The notes under the pieces were generated by a model. It had not been told where the DNA came from. It did no database searches and saw only the letters and a list, made by a program, of their open reading frames with translations. This document shows, one piece after another, positions 33,677-46,100 of a stretch of 64,000 bases of DNA. The stretch's first letter is position 1. Each line of letters begins with the position of its first letter. Source of the DNA: Bretschneidera sinensis (taxonomy: Eukaryota > Streptophyta > Magnoliopsida > Brassicales > Akaniaceae); NCBI GenBank assembly GCA_023935145.1, contig CM043699.1, positions 104,917,536 through 104,981,535 of the forward strand, written 5' to 3'. The translations under genes were made by a program, and so were the position numbers.

Positions 33677-36600
33677 ATGGAGAGAAGTCTTTTCATTTCC
33701 TTTCTCATATTCTCTCTTCTTCTTCTTCTCTTCATCTCCTCCTCAGCTCAGAGGCCAGGTATCTCTTTATATACATGTGTGTCTAAAGAAATGCATTTTA
33801 CTTGCTCTGTGTTGGTTGAAGATCTTTTATTAGTGAGTTTCTTGAGATAATGTCTAAAGTTATCGTTTTTATTGCACATCTTATGAACTTTCCTAACTAT
33901 GAAGTGGTTTATGCATTTGTACCTGTTACTTGTTTTTTTGTATTTAATTTTTCTGCTTTTATCTCTGTTCTTTTTTTGGTAACTGGTATATGAATTTCAC
34001 ATGCTTGTTCAGGTAACTAAGCTCTGTGGAAAACAAGATAAGAAAAGTAGTTCTTATGGTCTATTTCTCTTTTCTGTTTACAAACTTTGGAGAATACCCA
34101 CTATCTCGAATCAGAGTAGCATAAAATAGGTTTCTTAGTAACGCCCATCTCTTAGGACCCTTACCTATATGGTAGATTCGTGTGTTTAGGATGTTGGTGC
34201 ATATGATGAATCATGTTAATGGACTCATTGCAAATAGCTGGCGCATGAATAGTATTACATGTAATTCTCATTTGGAATATGGTAGTAGTGTTTTTATTAC
34301 CAAAAAAGAAGAGAGAATATGACAATTTTTTTTCTTCAACTTTGACCTGATCAGGACAGCCTTAGGAGTCTGAATTCTGTAAGTGGTTGACTATGTAAAC
34401 AAATGAAAATCTTAACTTTTCCTGTGCTTAATGTAAAACTTAAGACTACTATGTGAATTAGCTTGTGATGAGTAGGTATCAACAATGGAAGACGATCAAA
34501 TGATGGAACTTGTTAGTCTACGGCATATCTGGTTTCATTTGGCTTATTATTGGTCATGGAGATGTATTTCAACTTTGAAATCTGTTGTAATATTATTCTA
34601 AACGATAACAGAGACTTAGAGGGCTTTATTCGTCCCACTTGTATAAACAAGTTTGTTATGGGCTTTTGTCTAAAATCTGGATATCCGAACCCAAACAACG
34701 GACATGGGCTGGGCTCGGGGCGAGGGCTCCTCACCGAGGACGAAGTGCGCCTAAAGTGTCAATGCACGACGCACCGTGAACCAGACCTTTATCCCTTTTT
34801 TTAACCGAAGTAGATAAGAATCCCAAATAAATGCTTATAAAGAATTTTATTTCCCCTTTTCTTATCAATGGGAGACAAAGCCAATATGGGTTTTCAAATA
34901 ACACTTTTATTCTCATTTTAAGCTCATACATTAAGATTCCTTTTGAATCAAAATAAATACCCATTAAATCTCTAACTTGAGTTTAATTTAATGCACCTAA
35001 TTAAAGGTTTTTTAATGATCATTAATTAGCTCAAATTAAGACCTCAAAATAGTGTAAAATCAGCTCTTAGAGCTGATTTTTCCAACAAAATCTTGATCTT
35101 TTAAGTTTTGCAGCTATTCAGTAAAAAAATAATGTTGTATGGACTGTGGAATGAAGCTTTTATGTCTTGAACATCTCTTTGGATAACCTTTCAAGGTTCT
35201 GCCAACTGTTTTATTTTTTCCACCGGGATATTTTCTGATTCCCTCCCTCATGCTGTGCAATTCAAGTATCTGATTGGCACAACCAGCTTTTTAATAGAAC
35301 TATGTGCAGCAGTCTGGAACTGAGTTTTGGAGATTTTGCTCAATTGATGCTAAAGCATTTGAACATGTGAAGCAGGTTTTGTGAGTTTGGACTGTGGGGG
35401 TACACAAACTTTTACTGACGAACTTGGACTTGAGTGGACTTCGGATGATCATCTTCTTTATGGAGAAACAACTAAGATATCTGTTGAAAATGAGACGAGG
35501 AAGCAGTACATGACGCTGAGACATTTTCCTGCTGATTCTAGGAAGTACTGTTACAAGCTTAATGTCACAAGTAGGACTAGGTATCTTGTAAGAGCAACAT
35601 TCTTGTATGGTAATTTTGATAACAATAATGTTTATCCGAAATTTGACATTTCGCTTGGGGCTACTCACTGGTCCACTATTGTTATATCGGATGCTAGTAC
35701 TATAGAGGTGCTAGAGCTAATATTTCTGGCTTCAAGGCCTACCGTCAGTGTGTGCTTATCCAATGCTACAACTGGGCAGCCATTCATATCTACACTTGAG
35801 CTCCGGCAATTTAATGGGTCAATTTATTATACACTGTTTGAAGACCGTTTTTACCTCAGTGTCTCAGCAAGAATTAATTTTGGTGCAGATAGTGAAGCTC
35901 CTATCAGGTATGCTTGGAGTATCTGGTTAAGAGTTGTATACATAGTGATATTTAGAGCATACATTTATTTAATGCTTGTTTAAATAATGAGACAGAAGTT
36001 AAAAGTTTTGAAAAGAAATCTTATTAAAAAAATGTTTTAAAAAGAAATAAAAGGGGAAAGAGATTAAGTATTTCAAGTTGTTTTGATATTATGAATGTCT
36101 ATGTCTATTGTGATTGAAGTAGTTGAGGTGGAAAATCTGTAGTAGATATCCGTTTAATAATTTTTTACTTATTTTTTTCTGTTGTTATTCTAGCACAAAA
36201 ACTTTCCATAAAGAGGGAAATAAGAATTGATATGCATCTGTTGTTTCAGGTATCCTGATGATCCATTTGACAGAATATGGGAATCTGACTCGTTGAAGAA
36301 AGCAAACTACCTTGTTGATGTTGCTGCTGGCACTGAGAAAGTGTCAACCCCAAAGCCCATCGATGTTAACAGTGATGAAAGGCCACCTGAAAAAGTGATG
36401 CAGACTGCTGTAGTTGGTAAAAACGGATCATTAACTTATCGGTTGAACTTGGATGGCTTTCCTGGTTTTGGGTGGGCAGTCACCTATTTTGCAGAAATAG
36501 AAGATTTGGCTCCAGATGAGTCCAGAAAATTCAGGCTAGTGCTCCCAGGCCAGCCGGATTTGAGCAAAGCTATTGTTAATATCCAAGAAAATGCTCAAGG

Positions 36601-39600
36601 CCCATATCGTGTCTATGAGCCAGGGTATCCCAATATATCCCTCCCATTTGTATTGTCATTTAGATTTGGGAAAACGTCTGATTCTTCTAGGGGACCGCTT
36701 CTGAATGCTATGGAGATAAACAAATATCTGGAGAAAAGTGCCGGTTCCTTAGATGGTAAGCATAATTAGGCTTCTTGAATGTGTAGGATCATTGGATTGT
36801 GTTCTTCAGTCTGAAATCTGGTTTTTACTTGGTGTTTTGATGTACCATTACTGCTAGACAGGATATGCAAGATGTGAATCTTTTGAAGCCCGTCTGTTTT
36901 GTTTGTGCAGGATCAGTTATTGCTAATGTGGAGTCACTCTACGCATCAGCAGACTGGGCGCAGGAAGGTGGTGACCCATGTTTGCCAGTTCCATGGTCAT
37001 GGGTGCAATGTAACTCGGATGCACAACCAAGGATAGTTTCAATGTAAAGATTTATCCTCTTTTTTATATCATGCATATATGTTTTTTTCCCTGTTTCTGT
37101 TGAGTTGTAAATCATGACCATACCTAGAAAGAAATTCCACTGATATCTAGACTACTTTTCTATGCCTGATCTCTGGCAGTGTCTTGTCTAGCAAGAATTT
37201 GACGGGGAATGTTCCTTCAGACCTGACAAAGTTGAGCGGTTTAGTTGAGTTGTAAGTTACAAACTGCTTCTTCTTTTGCTGGATGTTGGCAATTTTTTCA
37301 ATGTTTACTACAGTAATTGTTTAAGCATCTACTGTTATCACTATCCACTTGTCTTACTATTGCAGATGGCTCGATGGGAATTCACTGACCGGTCCAATAC
37401 CTGATTTTACTGGATGCATGAACTTGAAGATCATGTAAACACTGATGGCCTTTTCTCTTAATCATTGACTTTAAGAAAATATTATGCTGACATATATCTT
37501 TGTCTGATATAGTCATCTTGAGAACAATCAGTTGACTGGTGAGCTGCCTTCCTCTTTAACGAACCTACCAAATTTGAGGGAACTGTAAGTTATCTGAATT
37601 TGGATATAAGTTATTACTGGAACTTGATCGTTTGAAAATTTTTCCATAAATTCCAGTGGAAACTAAAAATATATTTCTTACTATAATGCTCAAAGGTGAT
37701 CAAGTTATTTTTATCTCTAAATGACTAGTTACTTATAAAAAATGCTCTAAATGACTAGTTCTATCGAATATATTTTTCCTTTTCTTTTTATGTAAATAGT
37801 GTTACTTATTTTGCGATTTTTTCTTTTTTCGTTTATGTAAGTAGTGTTGCGATTCTGATGTTTGCAGGTACGTGCAAAATAATATGTTATCTGGAACGAT
37901 ACCATCAGGTCTTCTCAATAAAAACTTGGTTTTGGAGTAAGTATCTCAACTAAAATGCATTGTACATGACTACATGCTAAAAGTGGGTGGAAACTATTGG
38001 GATGTTACATCTTAAGATAAATAGAGCCTATAATATTATGGCAATGATGTGCAACTGTTCTATGTCAATTTTTTTAGCTTAAATGTTTTTCTTTTTCCAT
38101 TTTTGCAATGTATGTACATGCACATATTTCTGCCTGGACAGGCACATGACACATATAGCACAGAATATTTACCATTGCAAATGCAGAGACAATATTTTAC
38201 AAAATGATGTTATCATGGAAACAAATGTCATAGAAGGTCTTTCAAACACATATATGGTGATGGGGGAACCGCCAAGAGGAAAAGGGGCCAGAAATAAACC
38301 CCCTTTTCCTTTTGGACCTTGTAATAGTTATTATTATTACTGTGATTTTAAATTGCTGAAAGCCCTGATCTTTTGCAAATTGGTGACAGAAGCCGATATG
38401 AAAGCTTTGATGAATTAAATGTTATTTCAAAGAGGCATAATCATATTTGTTTGCATGATAAAGAATACACGTTAATAGTCAGCTTTAAGTCTCATGCAAC
38501 GATCATGAAAAAAAAGAATGCTTTACATTTGGTTGTCTGCTGATTTTTTGACATGAGGTGTTGTTTCCATACTTATCGTATAGATAAATTTATGCCAAAC
38601 TCTCCATGTCTCTCTCCTGTTTACTGACCTTTGCTTCTATGTAGGTCTAATACTCCAATACCTTTACCACTATTTTCTTGTTTCTTCACAGCCACTCTGG
38701 GAACATTAATCTTCACGAAAGGGGTGGAAGAGGGAAGCAACTTAATATCATCATTGGTTCATCAGTTGGAGCTGCTTTTCTGCTGATGGCTACTATTATA
38801 TCTTGCCTATTCATACGCAAAGGAAAGAAAAGACATAGTAGTCAAGGTTTGACTATGCAATACTTTTGAAATTTATTTTCACTCTATTGAATATCTCAAT
38901 TTGCTCAACATGCTTAATTTGCCTTATTTTATTGTAGATGAAATTCAGCTTTCCTTGCCAGTTCAAAAGCCAGTTTCTACCTTTAGTGATGCTCCTGCAG
39001 AAGCTGCTCATTGCTTCACATTGAGCGAGATTAAAGATGCTACCAAAAATTTTGAGAACAAAATTGGTTCCGGAGGTTTTGGAGTCGTATACTATGGGAA
39101 AATGAAAGATGGAAAGGAAATTGCAGTCAAAGTTCTTACTAGTAACACTTACCAGGGAAAGCGAGAGTTTACAAATGAGGTAAAATTAATTTTATAATCT
39201 GCCCTGTTTTTTCTCCTTTTTTCTTTCTGTTGATTTTTCAGTGTCGTCCTATGTATGTTTTGATTCATATAAATAACCTCTAATGGTTCTTGGGAGTTTT
39301 TCATGATAAATATGAAATGTAAAAAAGTGGCACGAGAGTTGTTGTAGTTGCTTAACCTTTGAACTGGAGAGAAACAGAGAAAAGTTTATTTGTTTGATAC
39401 TATAAGCCAGAGCCCCAAATTATGAGAAGATACGTAGCCTCAGGAAATATAAGCCAGAGTTCTTCTCCTGAGAGGTTCAAAGTAAGAAATACACCATGGC
39501 TTAGGTTCAGAAATGTACATATGGAATCACTGTAGACTCACATGGTAAGGTGCCATCTATGCAGTTAGGTTATCTGGAAAGTGTTCACTTCAACTTGCTG

Positions 39601-41837
39601 GAAGTAGTTACATGTTCTTAGTGGTTCAACTTACCTTGCAAGGAAGCGCCCGGCAGAGTAGAACGCCAGCTTTTTCTAGCTACTTGGCAGGATTCTATCT
39701 CACTTTCTAGCGGTGGTTTATCTAGATTAGACTAAAACTATATATTGGTATAGAAAGTTGGGATAAAATGGATATCTTCAAGAAATTCTCTAAATTGTCA
39801 TAATAATGTTGAGGATCCAAATCTAAGATAATTTTGAAAAAGTGAAACTTAATGGAGAGGCAAAATTAATATTAGTTGATTAGGTTATTTGTTTTGCACG
39901 CATGAGAACATAGAGTGCATATGCTGCTCCTACAAGCAAAAGAGCTTATGTTCTCTATGTTGTTGAGACTTATTAGCCATAACAAGATGAGAATCTTGGG
40001 AATTGACACATGCTTCTCTTTGGCATAGGTGACTCTTCTTTCGAGGATACATCACAGAAACCTTGTACAATTTCTTGGATATTGTCAAGAAGAAGGAAGA
40101 AATATACTTGTTTATGAATTCATGCACAATGGAACTCTCAAGGAACATCTTTATGGTAAGTTATATTTTTTCTCCCTTTATTAAATTGAAGCAACTGTAA
40201 TATTAAGCTCATTGTTGTGTAAAATTTTGGTAGTCCCATTAACACTTGAGCTGAGAATCAATTGGATTAAACGCCTTGAGATTGCTGAAGATGCTGCAAA
40301 AGGTGAGTTGAAGGATGAACTTGTTCTATTCTATGTAAAAGTTTCTTATCTACTGTATTTTAATTCCATTCTTGTGCCTATTCAGGGATCGAGTACCTGC
40401 ATACGGGCTGTGTTCCAGCCATTATCCATAGGGATCTAAAAACTAGTAATATTCTTCTTGACAAACATGTGAAAGCAAAGGTTTCAGATTTTGGTCTTTC
40501 AAAATTTGCAGTAGATGGAACTTCCCATGTGTCAAGCATAGTTCGGGGCACTGTAGGATATTTGGATCCTGAGTAAGGCTATTTTCCTACTAAAAAGTTT
40601 GTTCCTTTGCTTAACATCAAGTTGTTGCTGTTGCTGTGATTTTAAAATTACGAAGTATATTTTAGAAAATTTTTGTATTGGGGCTGACACCCCATTGGTG
40701 CATATATATATATATATATTACCGATAAAAAAAATTACGAAGCCCTATTTTAGTTGTTTTTGCTTTACACATAAGAGGAACAAACAGGTAGGGGCAGACA
40801 TGATTGTTGTACCTGTGGATTCTTATTCTAACCCATATGGCATTAAACTCTCTTAGCCAGAGTGTTCTCTGTTTGTATACAACATTTGTCTCTAATGAGA
40901 AATGGTTCCTGTGAATATGATGATGAGTCTCTAGTGATAAATTTCCAACTGAATCAGATGCTTCTTGTGTTAGATTTTGAGTGCTCTGAGCCACATCAGG
41001 TTCATAAATTTTTTCATATGCTATGCAGGTATTATATCTCGCAGCAATTAACAGACAAGAGTGATGTTTATAGTTTTGGCGTCATTCTTCTCGAGCTGAT
41101 GTCTGGTCAGGAAGCCATATCTAATGAAAACTTTGGTGTAAATTGCCGTAACATAGTCCAATGGGTAAGTCTGGTTAGTTACATAAAGGTAGGACGCTAG
41201 GAACTTTTTTTTACCATAATTATATCCCCAAGAGTCTGATATAATATAATTTTAATTATTTAAAAGTACTAAACTTTTCTGATGTGTAATTTTGTTTTGG
41301 TATTCTCTATGAAAATCTATGTTCATTTTCTGGAAAAAGAAATTGGAGTTATTGTGAATATGATAATCACGAGTTAGGTAAAAAAAGTCGGTAAAGTACA
41401 GATTTGTACACAATTTGATGTAGTTTCAAAAAATTTCTACACTCACCTTTTTGCTACACTCTCCTCCTTATAACTGCATGAACTTGCTGTCACATGTTTT
41501 ATTGGTTTGTGTAATTGTATAACAGGCAAAGTTACATATTGAGAAGGGGGACATTCAGGGAATCATTGATCCCTCTCTACACGATGAGTATGACATCCAG
41601 TCCATGTGGAAGATAGCAGAGAAAGCTTTGATGTGTGTCCAGCCTCATGGACACTTAAGGCCATCTATCTCAGAAGTTCTCAAGGAGATCCAAGATGCCA
41701 TCTTAATTGAAAAGGAAATCATTGCAGTAAGAGAAGGTATTTCAGATGAAATACGTTCTTCCATAAACGTGGGTGGTTTGGGTGGAAGTGATTTCCTGTC
41801 AGTTGATGAGACTGTTGGGCAGCCAACTGCTCGATAG
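33677..41837 (+). CDS. Malectin-like/LRR receptor-like serine/threonine kinase, 15 exons, 920 aa
   Basis: Plasma-membrane receptor kinase closest, from memory, to the Arabidopsis At1g67720 type. Coding exons, all with GT-AG introns and consistent phase: 33677-33758, 35376-35907, 36250-36755, 36911-37043, 37180-37251, 37366-37434, 37513-37584, 37868-37936, 38692-38846, 38938-39179, 40029-40155, 40234-40302, 40386-40572, 41029-41164, 41526-41837. Signal peptide ~1-24 ([15 protein letters not shown]). Malectin-like ectodomain ~28-373. A segment ending [19 protein letters not shown] leads into about four LRRs (~418-512), one per 69-72-nt exon with phase-2 introns, as usual for this family. TM ~531-553. 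Kinase: GSGGFG 606-611, Lys627 (AVKVL), HRDLK 724-728 (RD kinase), DFG 744-746, [11 protein letters not shown]. No stop or frameshift, so it looks functional. The ligand is not evident. Confidence 0.95.
37715..37760 (+). mobile_element. 14-bp micro-insertion with 16-bp target duplication in kinase intron 7
   Basis: CTCTAAATGACTAGTT occurs perfectly at 37715-37730 and 37745-37760. Between them lies only ACTTATAAAAAATG. Long duplication plus A-rich tail is the mark of LINE-type retroposition, here truncated almost to nothing. Confidence 0.6.
40644..40753 (+). mobile_element. Truncated LINE-like tail insertion in kinase intron 13
   Basis: AAAATTACGAAG...TATTTTAG at about 40644-40664 recurs at 40731-40753 with two or three changes. 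The ~66-bp insert contains TTGTATTGGGGCTGACACCCC, a TA run and TTACCGATAAAAAAA at its 3' end. Its shape matches the insert at 48017-48093. Confidence 0.6.
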
Positions 41838-42633
41838 TTTTTCATAATGTACAAAAACATAGTTCCTTTTCTTCTCTTTCTTTTTTTTTTCTCCTCATTT
41901 TGCAACATTCTTTTGTTATAGCTGGAACTTTAAAACGGTGTTGTCACTTTTAGGTTTGAGTAATCAAAATCACATCTCAGCGTAAAAAAAAATTATAAGA
42001 AGAAGAAAAGGAACAATGCCTGTAAAAGTGAATCTCTTTATGTTAGGAACTTGTAAACGTATCGATCACGCAAATGATTAGTTCTGAATTTTATACCTTT
42101 TGACTTTTGAGCCTTATAACTGCAGAATCTGCCATTTTTGTTGGGTCATTTAGCACATACCATGAGAGCAGTGTAGTTCCTTTCTTTGCACCAAACTTAA
42201 AATGGTGCAAACTTAAAATCATGATTCTATGTTGTCAATTGTGATTAAAGCACCACTAGCAGGTAGTTTTGCAATCATTATAGAATGGGAGTTCGGGTTT
42301 TAGAGAAGTGGTGAAGAGTTCCCACAAACAGCCCAGTAGAACTGGTAATGGTAATTCATCATCCATCTTTTTTTATATCATAACTATTTGGTTAAGGTGA
42401 AAGATCTTGTAAGGTCGTAACATAAAAAGGGAAAAAAACATAGTAGTATTTTGTTTCTGAAAACAGAAAAGTGTTTTTTGAGAAGTGTATCAAAACATAA
42501 ATACAATATTAAATTTTAAAATCACGAGCTGTTTCAAAATTGATTAACGCAAATCAATAAATTTAAATAATTTTTACTTAAAATTATTTTAAATTTAAAT
42601 GATTTAAAATCAAAGAGTACAAAACCGTAGAGA

Positions 42634-42647
42634 AAACGACGTCGTTT
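42634..42647. promoter_or_regulatory. Palindromic ACGT-core element AAACGACGTCGTTT
   Basis: A perfect 14-bp palindrome around GACGTC, the C-box type core bound by plant bZIP factors, about 470 bp upstream of the NF-YB ATG. Binding is inferred only from the motif. Confidence 0.45.
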
Positions 42648-43038
42648 AAAGAGCAAGGGAACACGTCGTCTAATAGGATTGACCCACCTTAATTCAGAAA
42701 CAGAAATATTAACCAATATAAAAAAGAGAAAGGGCACCAGAGAAAGTGAAAGTATGAAACACTGAAACTAAACTAAAAACAAAAACCAACGGTGTTGATA
42801 GAGCCTTTTTCTCTCATCTCGGTCGTCCGCTCTCATCTCTCTTCTCCAGCGTCCGATCCCTTCTCTTTCCTCCACTCAAGATCTAATCCCTCACACTCCC
42901 GCCCTTTTACAAATCAGCAGGTAAATACCACGACTACACCATTAAACTTTACACACGCGAAAACCCCTCTATTCACTCCCTCGCTCTTTCACAATTCTCT
43001 CATCTCTAAAAAACAATCCTCTTCACTTTCACCGGAAC

Positions 43039-43112
43039 TAGGGTTTATGGTTCATCGATCGATAATGTTGGATGTTGTTTATTGTTGTTGTTGTCGTCGA
43101 TGTCTAGGGTTT
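43039..43112. promoter_or_regulatory. Two telo-box motifs in the NF-YB leader
   Basis: TAGGGTTT, the reverse of AAACCCTA, at 43039-43046 and 43105-43112. Telo-boxes are frequent near plant transcription starts of housekeeping and chromatin genes. Confidence 0.4.
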
Positions 43113-43117
43113 TCGAG

Positions 43118-46100
43118 ATGGCCGAGCAACATGCATCGGCGGGTCCAGCGAGCCCAAGCGGAGGGAGCCACGAGACCGGCGAGCAGAGCCCGAGATCGAA
43201 CGTGCGCGAGCAGGATAGGTATCTCCCTATAGCCAATATTAGCCGGATCATGAAGAAGGTGCTTCCTGCTAACGGCAAGATCGCTAAGGATGCCAAGGAG
43301 ACCATGCAGGAATGCGTCTCTGAGTTCATTAGCTTCATCACCAGCGAGTACGTGTATTTGTGTTTTTGTGGTTGAACTTGTCGATTTTTTTTCTTGTTTT
43401 CTACGATTTTGAGATTTTTTCATTGATTTTATTAGCTTCATCATCGTTATTGTTTTTGCGGTTAATTGAAAGTTTATTCGGTGTGTAATTGCGGGTTCAG
43501 CTATTGAATTCCTTCAATTTCATTATCTCCAAGTGTGATATTGGGTTTTGTTTGTGTCGATACGGTTGCTGGCTGTTTTTGAATGTGTTTTGTTTGTGTG
43601 ATTGGAGTGTTTGGTGGTTGATTGATGTGTAGGGCGAGTGATAAGTGTCAGAGAGAGAAGAGGAAGACAATCAATGGAGACGATTTGCTTTGGGTTATGG
43701 CTACATTGGGGTTTGAAGATTATATCGATCCACTCAAGAGTTACCTGGCTAGATACAGAGAGGTGGCTTAAATTACTCTTCACATTTTTATTGTAGTTAG
43801 TGTTATTGCTATGTTGCTCCTGTTGGTTGCTAAGAAAAAGGAGAGGATGGAGAATAAAAAAAATGAAAGTAACTGCTCTTCTGAGGCAAATTATATGTTG
43901 GGCCAGAATTTATTGTTCACTTTTGTACCTAAACAATGAAATTTGTCATATTTCAAGAAATGGTGCCCTTTGCTTTTATGGTTTCTCGGCAACCAAAGGA
44001 GCCTGATATTCATAGATTTGGATTTGGATGTAAAATTGTATGCTTTAATTACCTGGGACAATTTTGAATTGGCTGATAACTGATTGATGTTTTTGTCTTG
44101 TTGTATAGATGACCGATCGGAATTTGCAGATGGAGGTGAGCGAACAATCTTTCCTTTAACTCATGTTGCTATTGTAATAAATTTTGAATGGTTCATGTTT
44201 TGATTTAACTTCGTTTGCTTCCTGATATAGCTCTCTAAAATTCTTTTAAAACTCAGACATAGTGCTATTTGTTGTGTTTGTTAGGGTGACACCAAGGCAT
44301 TTGGAAAGAGTGGAGATGCATCCGCCAAGAAAGATGTTCAACCAAGCCCGAACACACAGGTGGAACATAATTTTTCTGTTGAGCTAGCTTTCTTTTTAAT
44401 TTTGTCCCTATATCCACCATGCTATTTTTTTAAAAGGAAACTTATGTGCTAGCATATCATAACACCCTATTTTCTGCACTTCTGGTGAATACTTCTTGCA
44501 GCTTGCTCATCAAGGCTCTTTTTCACAAGCGGTTAATAATGAAAGTTCTCAAGTAATTTCTCTCCCTCACTCTTCCTCTCCTTGCATCTATCTATCTATC
44601 TATCTCTTCTCTCTCTCTATCAATGCATGTCTCTGCAATAGTGGAGGGAGGGGGGTCAGGGGAAATCCCCTCCCCCGACCTTTTTAAAGTATAGATGTGT
44701 AATTAGGCCACTGCATATATATCACTTGAAAGTTATCAAAGCAAAAATGGGATTTTAACAAAAAGGTACAAATGGGGCCACCACACATGAGCAAGTTATC
44801 AAACTAGAATAAGGAAACATGGATGCTTTGTAACTTGAGAAATATAAAGGATTGTTTAGAAAATAAAACTAAAAGCAGCCAAATAGGGCAAGAAGCAATG
44901 CACAGTACTTTTGTGGTTTGCCCTAGTGTCTTTTTGAGTATTCTTCAATTGCACTGCAACATAAAAAGTAAAAAGAAAAAACAACCAAGTGATCTCTTAA
45001 GCTTAAAATGAAGCAAGTTTTTTTATAAGTCAAAACAAATTAAATATTAAATATACTTCATCATATTTCTTTAAACATATAATTATTTTAATTAACTTGT
45101 TTTATGTTATTAAGATCTTCATATTAATTTTACATGAATTAGGGTTAAAATTACAAAGTATGATTTCTTTAAAGATTATAATGATGTGTGTGATCATGCA
45201 TTTATTGATTATTATTTTAGTGTAACTTGATCATACAAATATGAACATGTAGCTGTTTGAAATTATGAAAGACCCTAAGTAAGACCAAAATTGCAATGAA
45301 ACTCAACCAAATTTTAAACGGACTCGCGTAGAGGTGAATATTGCTAATCTTCCAGTAGACACTGGATTGAGAAAAAAAATTATGATTGTCATGGGATTAG
45401 GTTAGAAGAACATACTTACAAGGGATCATGTCAACCAACCAATTACAATTTTCCTTGGATTAAATATGGAAAATGCTTCGTTTTAATTCAGAGTGGTTCA
45501 AGGAGCATGCTAGTTGGTTAGAATATAGAATTGCAAAAGATGGTGCTTATTGTTTATATTAATACTGTTATCTTTTGCCAATTTATTAACTAAAGTTTTG
45601 ATATCTTTTGCCCTCCACTAAATTTATGATATTTTCTAAGTTAAATTTTTTTTTTTATTCTATGTAACAATAAAAATCCTGACTCCACCACTTTGTTTGT
45701 GTGACACACCTATATGGACACTCACATCCACATGCTCAAATCCCTCTGCTTGCATTTACCTCTGGAAGTACAAGTTCATATTAATGTATAATTGAAGTTA
45801 AACATTCTCATATAATTGTGAGGAATGCTACTCTTATCGGAATGTAGTACTTTAGGCTTAGGTGTAACTGTGTAAGTCACCCTGGAGTTTCAGCATGATT
45901 ATTTCCTGCAGAACAATGAAAAGGGACCAGGAGCTATTCTGGGCCTGTTGTAACAATCAGATCTTGTTTCTCGTTCCTTCAAGTGCTTGATTGAAGTTAC
46001 TTTAGTAACAGTTCTTATTAAAATTTTTCACTGTATATTCAGGATCTGATATAACATGATTTGGTATTATGTGACATATCATGTGTGACCTGAGAACCAA

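Larger units (their letters stand above)
41838..43117. other. Kinase 3' UTR and NF-YB promoter/5' UTR interval
   Basis: Kinase trailer sequence, then AT-rich sequence, then from about 42600 a GC-richer promoter zone. It has a palindrome AAACGACGTCGTTT (42634-42647) and a CT-rich leader from about 42800. A possible leader intron starts at the GTAAAT after CAGCAG (about 42921). No coding gene of its own. Confidence 0.6.

Noticed and set aside
38083..38418. 111-codon frame in the kinase gene
   Set aside because: Lies in intron 8 between well-supported splice sites (37937-38691). No domain.
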